Source: Chitinophaga japonensis (lineage in GTDB: Bacteria; Bacteroidota; Bacteroidia; Chitinophagales; Chitinophagaceae). Taken from it: 64,000 nucleotides of DNA. The translations under genes and the position numbers were made by a program. A model generated the notes under the pieces. That model was not told the origin of the DNA. It worked only from the letters and a program-made list of their open reading frames with translations, and made no database searches. How positions within the stretch are numbered: position 1 is the stretch's first letter; the number at the start of each line of letters is the position of its first letter. The stretch spans positions 2,104,611-2,168,610 of the forward strand of contig NZ_VLLG01000002.1 in NCBI RefSeq assembly GCF_007830125.1, read 5' to 3'. Of the stretch, positions 7,872-17,693 are shown in pieces.

Positions 7872-9092
7872 ATGACAGATGATGTACAGAACAGGAGCAT
7901 GGTACAGGATACTTTAGCAGCAGCGCCCCCGGAAGCCAGCTATGCCGCCCTTTACCGGGATGAGTTGCTGGAGCGCGTACTGCCTTTCTGGTTGAAGCAT
8001 AGCAAAGACGAGCAGCACGGTGGCTATTATACCTGCCTGCTCCGGGACGGACGTGTATTCGATACCGATAAGTTCATGTGGCTGCAGGGCCGGGAGGTTT
8101 GGTGCTTCAGTTATATGTATAATAATGTAGCCCCCAGGGAAGAGTGGCTGCAGATGGCGCTGCACGGCGCGGCCTTCATGGAAAAGTATGGCCGCGATGC
8201 CGCCGGCAACTGGTATTTTTCCTTAACGGCCGATGGCAGGCCTTTGACCCAGCCTTATAATATTTTCAGCGATTGCTTTGCCGCCATGGCCTTTGCCGCC
8301 CTGGATAAAGCCGCTCCCGACGACCGCTATAAAGAGATAGCCGTCAGCACCTTTAAAAATATACTGCAGAGAAAAGATAACTGGAAAGGCGTGTACAGTA
8401 AGGCCTATGCCGGCACCCGCCCGCTGAAAGGCTTCAGCCTGCCCATGATCCTCTGTAACCTGTCGCTGGAGCTGGAGCACCTGCTCGGCGCCCAACAGGT
8501 GAATGAGCTGATTCCCGCCGTGATCCATGAGGTGATGGAAGTGTTCTACCAGCCCGCACACGGGCTGATCGTGGAGAACGTGTATGCAGACGGCCGCTTC
8601 TCCGACAGCTTTGACGGCCGCCTGCTGAATCCCGGTCATGCCATAGAAGCCATGTGGTTTATCATGGACCTGGGCCAGCGCCTGCAGGATAAAGCGCTGG
8701 TGCGCAAAGCCTGCGATATTATGCTGCATACGCTGGAATATGGATGGGACAAGGAGCAGGGAGGCATCTTTTATTTCATGGACCTGCTGGGGCATCCGCC
8801 GCAGCAACTGGAATGGGACCAGAAACTATGGTGGGTGCACGTGGAGGCCCTGGTGGCCCTGTCCAAAGGATATGCGCTTACCGGGGACGAGCGCTGCCGG
8901 CAATGGTTTGAGACCGTGCACCGCTATACCTGGCAGCATTTCAGGGATGAGCAGCACGGGGAGTGGTTCGGCTACCTGAACCGGAAAGGGGAGGTGTTGC
9001 TGCAACTGAAAGGCGGCAAGTGGAAAGGATGTTTTCATGTGCCGCGCGCCCTTTACCAGGTCTGGAAAACCTGGGAGCAGCTATCGCAATAA
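7872..9092 (+). CDS. N-acylglucosamine 2-epimerase (AGE) family protein
   Basis: The 406-aa cytoplasmic protein spans the full (alpha/alpha)6 barrel of the AGE/cellobiose 2-epimerase family. Visible family motifs are FMWLQGREVWCFSYMYN (~55-71), LNPGHAIEAMWF (with a catalytic-type His, ~255), WWVHVEALVAL (~320) and WKGCFHVPRALYQVWK near the end (second catalytic-type His). Members interconvert GlcNAc/ManNAc, or glucose/mannose at a disaccharide end, through a cis-enediol. As first gene of the sugar operon and divergent from ROK, it probably converts the imported sugar to a form central metabolism accepts. The exact substrate cannot be read from the sequence. Confidence 0.88.
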   Translation: MTDDVQNRSMVQDTLAAAPPEASYAALYRDELLERVLPFWLKHSKDEQHGGYYTCLLRDGRVFDTDKFMWLQGREVWCFSYMYNNVAPREEWLQMALHGAAFMEKYGRDAAGNWYFSLTADGRPLTQPYNIFSDCFAAMAFAALDKAAPDDRYKEIAVSTFKNILQRKDNWKGVYSKAYAGTRPLKGFSLPMILCNLSLELEHLLGAQQVNELIPAVIHEVMEVFYQPAHGLIVENVYADGRFSDSFDGRLLNPGHAIEAMWFIMDLGQRLQDKALVRKACDIMLHTLEYGWDKEQGGIFYFMDLLGHPPQQLEWDQKLWWVHVEALVALSKGYALTGDERCRQWFETVHRYTWQHFRDEQHGEWFGYLNRKGEVLLQLKGGKWKGCFHVPRALYQVWKTWEQLSQ

Positions 9093-9132
9093 CCGCATCA
9101 TTACCCTGACCATTTAAAATGTATCAACCAAC

Positions 9133-10998
9133 ATGACTGCCCGGCTCAAACACATACTGATCGTTCTGCTACTTGCTGCCACCGCGCCATTGCAGGCGCA
9201 AAAAGTCCATCAAACGGATGTGCTGATCATTGGCGGCGGCGCTGCCGGCACCATGGCCGGCATACAGGCGGCACGTATGGGTGTTAGCGTGGTGATTGCA
9301 GAGGAAACTACCTGGCTGGGAGGCATGCTTACCGCGGCCGGCGTATCGGCCATTGACGGGAACCACCGCCTGCCGGCCGGGCTATGGGGAGCGTTCCGCG
9401 AGCGGCTGTATCAATATTATGGCGGCCCGGATTCCGTGGCTACGGGCTGGGTAAGCAATACCCTGTTTGAGCCGCACGTAGGTAACCAGGTATTAAAGCA
9501 GTTGGCCGCAGCGGAGCGCAAGCTGCAGGTATGGTATAATACAGGGTGGACTTCCGTAAAAAGAGAGCAGGGCAAGTGGATGGTAACCCTGCAGCAGGGA
9601 ACGCGGCAGCGCAGGGTGGTAGCGCCTGTATTGATAGACGCCACGGAACTGGGCGATGTAATGGCCGCTGCCGGTGCTGCATACCAGTTGGGAATGGATA
9701 GCCGCCATGAAACCGGCGAGGAGCTGGCGCCGGAAAAGGCCAATGATATTGTGCAGGACCTTACCTATGTGGCCATTCTGAAAGACTATGGCAAAGGAGC
9801 GGATAAAACCATTCCCCGGCCGGCAGGTTACCACGCATCGGAGTTCGACTGCAGTTGCGACGTCAGCGATCCCGCTACCTTCGACAGCTCGCAGAACAAT
9901 TGCTACAAAATGATGCAGTACGGCCGCCTGCCGCATAATAAGTATATGATCAACTGGCCAAAATGCGGCAATGATATTTACCTGAACCTGGTGGAAAGCA
10001 CACCGGCTGAAAGAGCCGCCGCCTTGCAGCAGGCCAGGCTCCACACGCTGCGTTTTGTGTACTACCTGCAAACGGCATTGGGCTACCGGCACCTGGGCCT
10101 GGCGGATGATGAATTCCCCACGGCCGACAGGCTGCCGATGATCCCCTACCACCGGGAGTCCCGGCGACTGAAAGGGTTGGTGACACTGACGCTGAATGAA
10201 GTGGCCCGGCCTTATGAAAGCAGGCTGCCTTTATACCGTACCGGCATTGCCGTAGGAGATTACCCGATAGATCATCATCATCTTAAAAACCCTTCCGCAC
10301 CCGCTATAGATTTTGTAAAGATAAAAGTGCCTTCTTATAACGTGCCTATGGGCAGCCTCATTCCACAGGGTGTGGATGGATTGATCGTTACGGGGAAAAG
10401 CATCAGCGTTACCAATATTGTGAACGGGGCCACCCGCCTGCAGCCGGTGGTATTGCAACTGGGACAGGCGGCGGGTATGATGGCGGCGCTTTGCGTACAA
10501 CAGGATAAACAGCCGGCGCAGCTCTCCGTGCGCGAGGTGCAGCAGCGGTTGCTGGAAGCCAACGGTTACATTATGCCTTTTATAGACATTACGCCGGCCG
10601 ATCCGCACTTTATAGCCGTCCAAAAGATCGGCGCTACCGGCATCATCAAAGGCGCGGGCGTGCCTTACCGCTGGGCCAATCAAACCTGGTTCTACCCGCA
10701 GCAACTGGTGAGCGGGTATGAGCTGGTGCAGGGCCTGCGGCCGTACTATCCCGCATTGAATACTTACTGGTCCGCATCGGGGGACAAGCTTACCATAACG
10801 GACTTTGTGGACATACTGGCAGCCACCGGCGCGCACATCAGCGCAGCACAGGTAAACGCCGACCTGGAAAAGGCGGGCATCGCCCTTTCCGGCAAGGGGA
10901 GTGATGCCCGGCTGAACAGGCTGGCGGTGGCGGTGCTGCTGGACAGATACCTTCATCCTTTTGAAAAACCGATCACTATTTCAGGGAACCTGGAATAG
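9133..10998 (+). CDS. Exported FAD-dependent oxidoreductase
   Basis: The 621-aa protein has a Sec-type signal peptide (MTARLKHILIVLLLAATAPLQAQ) and then a Rossmann FAD-binding motif VLIIGGGAAGTMAGIQAARMG (~31-51) with the ETTWLGGMLTAAGVSAIDG segment typical of 'FAD-dependent oxidoreductase' proteins found in Bacteroidota and Planctomycetota sugar loci. A second FAD contact is likely at GLIVTGKSISVTNIVNGATRLQPVVLQLGQAAG (in the C-terminal third). There is no twin-arginine motif, so FAD would have to be inserted after export, or export is by another route. It lies 40 nt after the AGE gene. It may oxidise a glycan hydroxyl, which is inferred. Confidence 0.8.
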   Translation: MTARLKHILIVLLLAATAPLQAQKVHQTDVLIIGGGAAGTMAGIQAARMGVSVVIAEETTWLGGMLTAAGVSAIDGNHRLPAGLWGAFRERLYQYYGGPDSVATGWVSNTLFEPHVGNQVLKQLAAAERKLQVWYNTGWTSVKREQGKWMVTLQQGTRQRRVVAPVLIDATELGDVMAAAGAAYQLGMDSRHETGEELAPEKANDIVQDLTYVAILKDYGKGADKTIPRPAGYHASEFDCSCDVSDPATFDSSQNNCYKMMQYGRLPHNKYMINWPKCGNDIYLNLVESTPAERAAALQQARLHTLRFVYYLQTALGYRHLGLADDEFPTADRLPMIPYHRESRRLKGLVTLTLNEVARPYESRLPLYRTGIAVGDYPIDHHHLKNPSAPAIDFVKIKVPSYNVPMGSLIPQGVDGLIVTGKSISVTNIVNGATRLQPVVLQLGQAAGMMAALCVQQDKQPAQLSVREVQQRLLEANGYIMPFIDITPADPHFIAVQKIGATGIIKGAGVPYRWANQTWFYPQQLVSGYELVQGLRPYYPALNTYWSASGDKLTITDFVDILAATGAHISAAQVNADLEKAGIALSGKGSDARLNRLAVAVLLDRYLHPFEKPITISGNLE

Positions 10999-11042
10999 CC
11001 TGTAACTAGTAACCACCATTTTATTAACCAAAGTAATTGTTT

Positions 11043-14000
11043 ATGCAACAATTAAGGCATCTCTTTTTATCAGGCCGCGCTATATGGTTGCTCCTATGCC
11101 TCCTTGCGTGCCACCCGCTCTCCTTCGGCCAGACAAAAACGGTAACAGGCACCGTGACTGCTACCGATGGGCTGCCGCTTCCCGGCGCCTCCATCCTCAT
11201 TAAAGGCACCAGCCAGGGCGCCTCGTCAGATGTAGACGGCAAATTCTCCCTGCAGTTGCCGTCGGATAAGGCGGTACTGGTGATCTCCATGATGGGCTTT
11301 ACACCGCGCACCGTAGACGTAAGGGCCGGGGAAGCGGTGAAGATCACCCTGGAGCGAAGTCTCAAAGACCTGGATGAAGTAATGGTGGTGGCCTACGGCC
11401 GGCAGAAGAAAAGCAACGTGATCGGTTCCGTGGCGCAGATCAACGGCAGTGAGCTGAAGAAAGCGCCCACGATGAACATTACCAACATGCTGGGCGGTCG
11501 CCTGCCCGGCATCACTTCCCTGCAGCAATCCGGCCGTCCCGGTGCGGATGATGCGGCCCTGCGTATCCGCGGCGTGGGCACCTATGGCGCTAACCAGGGC
11601 CCGCTGATCATCGTGGACAATGTGCAGCGCCCTTCTTTCGCCAACCTGGACCCGGAAGAAATTGAAAGCATTACCGTGCTGAAAGATGCGGTGTCCACCG
11701 CCGTATACGGCTTGCAGGCCGCCAACGGTATTATCCTCGTTACTACCAAACGCGGTAAGAACCAAAAGCCGGTGATCACCTACGACGGTTCCATGACCTT
11801 CAATACGAATACCCGCTTTCCCAAATTCCTGAACGGACCGGATTACATGGAATGGTATAACAAGGGTACGGATATGGATAATGATTACCTGGCCCATACG
11901 GGCGCCGACCCGGTGCCTTACGTATACAGCCAGGAGCAGATAGATGCCGTCAGGAACGGCACCAACACCAATCCCCTGCTGGGCAATACCGACTGGATCG
12001 GCGAGCTGCTGGGCAACACCAGCATGACGCAGCACCACAACATCAGCGTGCGCGGCGGTACGGAGAAAGCGAAATACTTTGTATCCGGTGGTCTGCTGGA
12101 CCAGGACGGGGTAGTGGAGAACACCAATTTCAAGCGCTATAACGTGCGCTCCAACCTGGACGCTACGTTGAATGAATATGTATCCGTAGCCCTGGACCTG
12201 GGCCTGCGGCAGCAGCACACCAACACGCCCGGCATATCGCCTGATAATACGGCTTATCTTAACCCGTTTTACCAGGCGGTGCGCATGCTGCCCAACCTGC
12301 CGATGTATGCGCCCAATGGTTTGCCCGTAGCGTACCAGAGCAATGCCGGCTGGGTAAACCCCGTGGCTTCCGTATTGCAGTCCGGCTACCAGAAAGCGCA
12401 GGCCAATATATTCCAGGGCAACCTGACCTTCCGCGTGAAAGTGCCCTGGGTAAAGGGCCTGGAGGCAAAGCTGCTCACTGCTTATGATAAAAGCAGCACC
12501 GAAAATAAAGGCTGGCTGACGCCCTACACCGTCATGGGTCGCCGCCGCGACCAGGTAAGCGGGGACTATACCACCATCAACACCCTGCCCGGTATCACCA
12601 AAACCACGCTGCGCCAGTCCTACAGCCAGTACAGCCGCCGCACTTTTCAGCCCAGCATCACTTATAATACCGAGGTGGGAGACCACAACATCAGCGCATT
12701 GCTGTTGTATGAATGGTCGCAGCAGCAATCCAATGTTTTCTCTACAGGCGCCAGCAATTTTGCGCTGACAGACCTGCACGAGATTGATTACGGCAGCAAA
12801 GCTACCGAAGACCTTATAGCGCCTACCGGCTCCAGCAAGATAGACGATTCCAGGGCCGGCGCCGTAGCGCGTATCAACTACAGCTATAAGGATAAGTACC
12901 TGCTGGAGCTGGCCAGCCGTTACGATGCTTCTGTCAACTTCCTGCCGGAGCACCGCTGGGAGCTGTTCCCCGCAGTAGGCGCCGGCTGGGTGATCAGCAA
13001 AGAGCCTTTCTTTGACAAGCTCAGTAAAACCGTCAGCTACCTGAAGGTGAAAGGCTCTGTTGGGCGTGTAGGCAATGACGTTACCAGTCGCTTTGCCTAC
13101 CTCCAGACCTTTGCCTTAACGGAAGATCCCGTGGTAGTGATCGGCGGCACCCCGGTGTCTGCCCTGTACACCAGCGCGCCGCCGAATGTGAACCTCCGCT
13201 GGGAAACATCCACACAGAGCAATATCGGTTTTGAGTCCGTTTTCTTCGATGGCCTGCTGGGATTTGACTTTGAATGGTTCTACAAGATCACCAAAGACAT
13301 CCTGGACAGCCCGGGCACCCTGTACCCCGCCTCACTAGGCGGCTATGCGCCTGCCAGCCTGAACTACGGCATTGTAGACAACCGGGGCTTTGACCTGCAA
13401 TTGCGGCACCGCAATACCATCGGCAAGCTGCAGTACAATGTTACCGCTAACGTGAACTGGGCAAAGAACAAGATCATCCGGATGAATGAAAGCCCCGGCC
13501 TCCCCGAATGGCAGCGCCGCGTAGGCAGAAGCATTGGCGACAAGATGGGCTTTGTAGTGGACGGCATGTACCAGACCTGGGAAGAAGCTGCCAACGGTGC
13601 CTCTCCCAGCGGCGGGGTAATAGCGCCGGGCTTCTTTAAGTATAAGGACCTGAACGGAGACGGCCGCATTACCCGTGCCGACGATATGACCTTTGTGGGC
13701 CGCAGCAACCTGCCCCAACTGATGTATGGTTTGAACATAGACCTGCGCTATGGCGCCTTCGACTTCTCCGCCCTCTTCCAGGGCGCTGCAATAGCCAATG
13801 TAAGCCTGGCAGGCACTTATGAAGGCTCCAGCGGCACCAGCGGGATAGACGACAATACGCCTTTTACCAAAACCTTCTACGGTTACGGCAATGCGCCCTA
13901 TTACCTGGTAGAGGATTCCTGGACGCCGGATAACCCGGGTGCAAAGTACCCGCGCCTCACTGCCTATAAGGCGCCGCTCTCTTCGCATAACGCGCATGCC

Positions 14001-14240
14001 AATTCCGGCTGGGTCCGGGATGGCTCCTACCTGCGCCTGAAATCGGCGCAACTGGGATTCAGCGTGCCTGAACGGCTGCTCAGCAGGATCAGGGTGCAGC
14101 AGTTGCGCTTTTATGTATCCGGCTTCAACCTCATTACCTGGGACAAGCTGAAATACATCGATCCTGAAATGCCGAACGTCAACAACGGTTTCTACCCGCA
14201 GCAGCGCATGTATTCAGGCGGCGTAACGCTTACTTTCTAA
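11043..14240 (+). CDS. SusC/RagA-family TonB-dependent outer-membrane transporter
   Basis: The 1065-aa protein has a signal peptide (LLCLLACHPLSFGQ), a carboxypeptidase-regulatory-like domain (~30-110; VTGTVTATDGLPLPGASILIKG), a plug with the SusC-type start LDEVMVVAYGRQKKSNVIGSV (~118) and a 22-strand barrel ending MYSGGVTLTF. It imports oligosaccharides with the adjacent SusD lid using TonB-ExbBD energy. ATG 11043 was chosen over an upstream TTG. It shows no STN domain, so no transmembrane anti-sigma signalling is expected; regulation fits the ROK repressor instead. Confidence 0.96.
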   Translation: MQQLRHLFLSGRAIWLLLCLLACHPLSFGQTKTVTGTVTATDGLPLPGASILIKGTSQGASSDVDGKFSLQLPSDKAVLVISMMGFTPRTVDVRAGEAVKITLERSLKDLDEVMVVAYGRQKKSNVIGSVAQINGSELKKAPTMNITNMLGGRLPGITSLQQSGRPGADDAALRIRGVGTYGANQGPLIIVDNVQRPSFANLDPEEIESITVLKDAVSTAVYGLQAANGIILVTTKRGKNQKPVITYDGSMTFNTNTRFPKFLNGPDYMEWYNKGTDMDNDYLAHTGADPVPYVYSQEQIDAVRNGTNTNPLLGNTDWIGELLGNTSMTQHHNISVRGGTEKAKYFVSGGLLDQDGVVENTNFKRYNVRSNLDATLNEYVSVALDLGLRQQHTNTPGISPDNTAYLNPFYQAVRMLPNLPMYAPNGLPVAYQSNAGWVNPVASVLQSGYQKAQANIFQGNLTFRVKVPWVKGLEAKLLTAYDKSSTENKGWLTPYTVMGRRRDQVSGDYTTINTLPGITKTTLRQSYSQYSRRTFQPSITYNTEVGDHNISALLLYEWSQQQSNVFSTGASNFALTDLHEIDYGSKATEDLIAPTGSSKIDDSRAGAVARINYSYKDKYLLELASRYDASVNFLPEHRWELFPAVGAGWVISKEPFFDKLSKTVSYLKVKGSVGRVGNDVTSRFAYLQTFALTEDPVVVIGGTPVSALYTSAPPNVNLRWETSTQSNIGFESVFFDGLLGFDFEWFYKITKDILDSPGTLYPASLGGYAPASLNYGIVDNRGFDLQLRHRNTIGKLQYNVTANVNWAKNKIIRMNESPGLPEWQRRVGRSIGDKMGFVVDGMYQTWEEAANGASPSGGVIAPGFFKYKDLNGDGRITRADDMTFVGRSNLPQLMYGLNIDLRYGAFDFSALFQGAAIANVSLAGTYEGSSGTSGIDDNTPFTKTFYGYGNAPYYLVEDSWTPDNPGAKYPRLTAYKAPLSSHNAHANSGWVRDGSYLRLKSAQLGFSVPERLLSRIRVQQLRFYVSGFNLITWDKLKYIDPEMPNVNNGFYPQQRMYSGGVTLTF

Positions 14241-14257
14241 ACCATAACACTGATCGT

Positions 14258-15964
14258 ATGAACAAGGTAACTATCACCATAAAACACGCTTTACTGGCCG
14301 CTGGCATCATGGCAGCCGCGCATGGCTGTAAAGTGGATATACAACCAACGGACCGCTATACGGAAACAGCCGTGTGGAGCAACCCGGCCAACATGGAGCT
14401 TTATATCAACGGGATGTACAGCGAGTTCAAAACATTCCAGTTCGGTACTTTTCCCATTGGCTACAGCAATGCTACAGACGCGCTGAGCGATATTGAAAAA
14501 TATACTTCCACCGTAGCCGGCAACGGCACCGTGAACATCCTGGCCACCGACGCATCCCGGGTAAATGCGGCCGGCCCCCAGTTGAATTACTGGACTGCGG
14601 GTTATACCCGCATCCGCCGCCTGAATGAATTCCTGGACGGCCTGGCCAAATATGCCAAAGTGGATGAGGATACCAAAGTGCAGTACGAGGCGGAAGCCCG
14701 CTTCATCCGCGGATACGTTTATTTCTGGCTGGTAAAGCTGCATGGCAGCGTCATATTGCTGGATAATATTGAACAGTACCTTAGCAAGGAGCATGAGCGT
14801 TCTTCCGAAGAGGATTGCTGGAAGTTCATCGCTGCGGATTTTGCCTTTGCAGCAGCGCATCTTCCCGAAGAGCGGGACGCCGCGCATACCGGCCGCGCTA
14901 CCAAAGGCGCCGCCTACGGCATGCTGGCCCGTACCTGGTTATATGCCGCCAGTATTGCGGAGTATGACAGGAAGCAATTTAACCAGGACGCGCTCACCGG
15001 TGTAAGCGCCGCTAATGCGCAAACCTATTACCAGCACGCTGCGGATGCCGCACAGGCCGTGATGGACCTGGCCGCCCAGGGGCATTATGAGCTGGAGTCC
15101 GACTATGCCGCCATCTTCACGAACAGGAACACCAAAGAAGCTATTTTCAAGCTGGACTTTATAGCGCCGCAGGTCACCCACAATTTTGATCTTGGTTTTG
15201 CGCCTCCCGGCGATGCGCCGGGCCAGTGCCTGGTATACGGCGTGCCTACTGCCGAGCTGGTGGATGAATATGAAATGAGCGATGGCGCCAGATTTTCCTG
15301 GAGCGATCCGGCTATGGCGGCAGATCCGTACAGCAACCGGGAGCCGCGTTTCTACGCTTCCATCCTGTACAACGGCGCTTCCTGGAAGAACCGTACTATC
15401 AATACCACGCCTGCTGACGCTACGGAAGGATTTTCCGAATATGCCGTTACCACGGAGCCGCGCAAAACAGTAACGGGGTACTATATACGTAAAATGCTGA
15501 ACCCTGCCAGCAATGACTTTGTAGTGAATAAAAGCACCCAGAGCTGGATAGAGCTGCGCTATGCCGAAATACTGCTGATAGCGGCAGAGGCCAGGACAAA
15601 GCTGAATGATATCAGCGGTGCGCAGCAGGCGCTGAATACCCTCCGGAATAAACGCGGGTTGCCGAATACCACCGCCGCTGCAGCTACCACCCTGATGCAG
15701 GCCATAGAGCATGAGCGCATGGTAGAGTTGGCCTTTGAAGGCCATCGCTACTGGGACCTGCGCCGCTGGCGCAAGGCGCATATTGTGCTGAACGGGGTAC
15801 GCTTTACCGGTCACCGGGTTACGCCCACGGATGACGGGTTTAATTATGAAGTGGTGAACTGTGATAACATGGACAGGCAGTTTACACCGGCCCTGTACTA
15901 CATACCTATTCCCGTATCCGAGCTGCAGAACAATCCTGCGCTGACCCAGATAAAAGGATGGTAG
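14258..15964 (+). CDS. SusD/RagB-family nutrient-binding outer-membrane lipoprotein
   Basis: The 568-aa lipoprotein (lipobox AAHGC, Cys ~24) has SusD-type TPR-like helices. Family-typical segments include DRYTETAVWSNPANMELYINGMY near the N-terminus, YEAEARFIRGYVYFWLVKLHG, and the C-terminal RSKRG-like ALNTLRNKRGLP, MVELAFEGHRYWDLRRWRKA and YYIPIPVSELQNNPALTQIKGW. It caps SusC and captures the glycan at the cell surface. It begins 17 nt after susC. Confidence 0.96.
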   Translation: MNKVTITIKHALLAAGIMAAAHGCKVDIQPTDRYTETAVWSNPANMELYINGMYSEFKTFQFGTFPIGYSNATDALSDIEKYTSTVAGNGTVNILATDASRVNAAGPQLNYWTAGYTRIRRLNEFLDGLAKYAKVDEDTKVQYEAEARFIRGYVYFWLVKLHGSVILLDNIEQYLSKEHERSSEEDCWKFIAADFAFAAAHLPEERDAAHTGRATKGAAYGMLARTWLYAASIAEYDRKQFNQDALTGVSAANAQTYYQHAADAAQAVMDLAAQGHYELESDYAAIFTNRNTKEAIFKLDFIAPQVTHNFDLGFAPPGDAPGQCLVYGVPTAELVDEYEMSDGARFSWSDPAMAADPYSNREPRFYASILYNGASWKNRTINTTPADATEGFSEYAVTTEPRKTVTGYYIRKMLNPASNDFVVNKSTQSWIELRYAEILLIAAEARTKLNDISGAQQALNTLRNKRGLPNTTAAAATTLMQAIEHERMVELAFEGHRYWDLRRWRKAHIVLNGVRFTGHRVTPTDDGFNYEVVNCDNMDRQFTPALYYIPIPVSELQNNPALTQIKGW

Positions 15965-15996
15965 CGTTTACCTGTATCACACAAAAAAATAATCTC

Positions 15997-17673
15997 ATGA
16001 AACCGAGCATATATCATTCTATCCTCTTTGTGGTAATGGCCGCCTGCCTGTGGTCCTCCTGCCGTAAGGCCGACCCGGTAGTGCGCAAGGAGCAGAGCGC
16101 ATTAAGCGATATTTATATCACGATGGACGGCAAAGGCGGCGAGCGCCTGTTTGATCCCCGCTACAGCGCCAATAACGATACCATTTATTTTGATATTCCC
16201 TGGTATTACCCGGCAAGTTCAGATAATGAGGTGGACCTTACCAGGTTGATCATCCGGGCTACCATCCCTACGGATGCCGTTATGAGCCCGGCCCTGGGCG
16301 GGGTAATGGACCTGACCCAACCGTTTAAGATCGCCGTAACGGCCGGTAATGGCGCGCAGTCTGAATACGTGATCGTTGCCAGGAAGGTTGGAGACCTTTC
16401 TATTGCCAGCGCTGCTATCACTTTCACAGTGGACGGTGCGCCGCAGGAAGTGGAAGGCGTAATACAGGAGGACGCCGTGCTGTTCTACGTGCTGCCCGGT
16501 ACCGATGTATCCAATGCTACTTTTACCTACGGGATCAACCCGCACTCCACCGCTTCCATTGCCAGTGGTACTGCCATCGATCTTTCGCAGGACCAGCCTT
16601 TTACCGTTACCGGTGTGGATGGGGTAGCCAGGACCTATACCCTGCGCGCGCTGGAACCGCAGAAGCTGGATTATGGCGTGGGCATCAGCCGCAAGCTGTG
16701 GACCAGGGCCGGCGCCGACCTGTCCTTTAGCGCCAATATGGAAACCTGCATCGCGGTAAGCGGCGACAACCTGGTGCTGGTGCGCAGGACCAACCCCTCT
16801 AAATACAGCGTGTTCAACCGCTTTACCGGCGCTTATACCGGCGAAATGTACAATCCCATTTCCGGCCTGTCATTCCAGTTGGTGAGCGATACCATGGGCA
16901 AAATGCTGGCCGCCTCCTGGGCGCCCAAGAATGCCCGCTTCATTTTGTATAAATACAACAACGTGGCGGATGCCAGCCCGGTGAAGCTGGTGGACTGGGT
17001 GAACACCAATCCCACCGGTATTACCGGCGACGGCGGTGTAGGCCGCCGGGTGAATATTTACGGCGACCTGGATAAGGATGCCGTGATCATGGCGCCGGCC
17101 GGGCAGTCCACCATCATTTATAAATGGCGGATCGAAAACGGCGCGCTGGTGAGCAATGAACCGGAAGTGATGAACTACCAGTCCATTGCCGGCAATGCCA
17201 GCACCTACATGGGGTATTATGCAGAGGCGCAGCCCATATCCGCCGCGCCCAACACCGACTATTTCCTGAACTACCAGTTTGAAGTAGCCCTGGTAAACGG
17301 CGCTACCAACACCAGGACGGCCGCGCTGACGCTGGAACCGAACGTGGTGTTTACCATGCCTACTGCCTATGGTTCCTTCAACAACGCTAATTACCTGGCT
17401 ATTGTAAAATACCTGGAGACCTATGATCTCAACAAGGTGCAGATGGCCCTGTTTGATGTGACCAGCAGTTCCAGGATCAGCCTGCCGCCTTCGGATCCGG
17501 GGTACGCATCCTTTAATGTATTTAATTCGGACCTGTTGACCGGCACTGCCAATGGCAACGGCACGGCGGACATCTGCATCGGCTACAGCAACAACAAGGA
17601 GCGGATGCAGGTGTATATGCTGCTGACCAACGGCGGCATCATGGCCCACGAGTTTACCAACTATGCACCCTGA
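15997..17673 (+). CDS. DUF5018-type surface lipoprotein
   Basis: The 558-aa lipoprotein starts at ATG 15997; a longer in-frame opening that overlaps the susD stop has no signal peptide at its start. Lipobox is WSSC. The N-terminal third contains two immunoglobulin-like DUF5018 repeats (VIRATIPTDAVMSPALGGVMDLTQPF... and FTYGINPHSTASIASGTAIDLSQDQPFTVT). The rest (~220-558) looks like a beta-propeller (LVLVRRTNPSKYSVFNRFTGAYTG). Directly after SusD it takes the position of a SusE/F-like surface glycan-binding protein. Ligand unknown. Confidence 0.75.
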   Translation: MKPSIYHSILFVVMAACLWSSCRKADPVVRKEQSALSDIYITMDGKGGERLFDPRYSANNDTIYFDIPWYYPASSDNEVDLTRLIIRATIPTDAVMSPALGGVMDLTQPFKIAVTAGNGAQSEYVIVARKVGDLSIASAAITFTVDGAPQEVEGVIQEDAVLFYVLPGTDVSNATFTYGINPHSTASIASGTAIDLSQDQPFTVTGVDGVARTYTLRALEPQKLDYGVGISRKLWTRAGADLSFSANMETCIAVSGDNLVLVRRTNPSKYSVFNRFTGAYTGEMYNPISGLSFQLVSDTMGKMLAASWAPKNARFILYKYNNVADASPVKLVDWVNTNPTGITGDGGVGRRVNIYGDLDKDAVIMAPAGQSTIIYKWRIENGALVSNEPEVMNYQSIAGNASTYMGYYAEAQPISAAPNTDYFLNYQFEVALVNGATNTRTAALTLEPNVVFTMPTAYGSFNNANYLAIVKYLETYDLNKVQMALFDVTSSSRISLPPSDPGYASFNVFNSDLLTGTANGNGTADICIGYSNNKERMQVYMLLTNGGIMAHEFTNYAP

Positions 17674-17693
17674 TATTTTTAAATCGTACAACC

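Noticed and set aside
11226..12953. 575-aa open frame opposite the susC gene
   Set aside because: Shadow caused by GC-rich third positions of susC; composition is His/Gln/Gly-rich with no domain.
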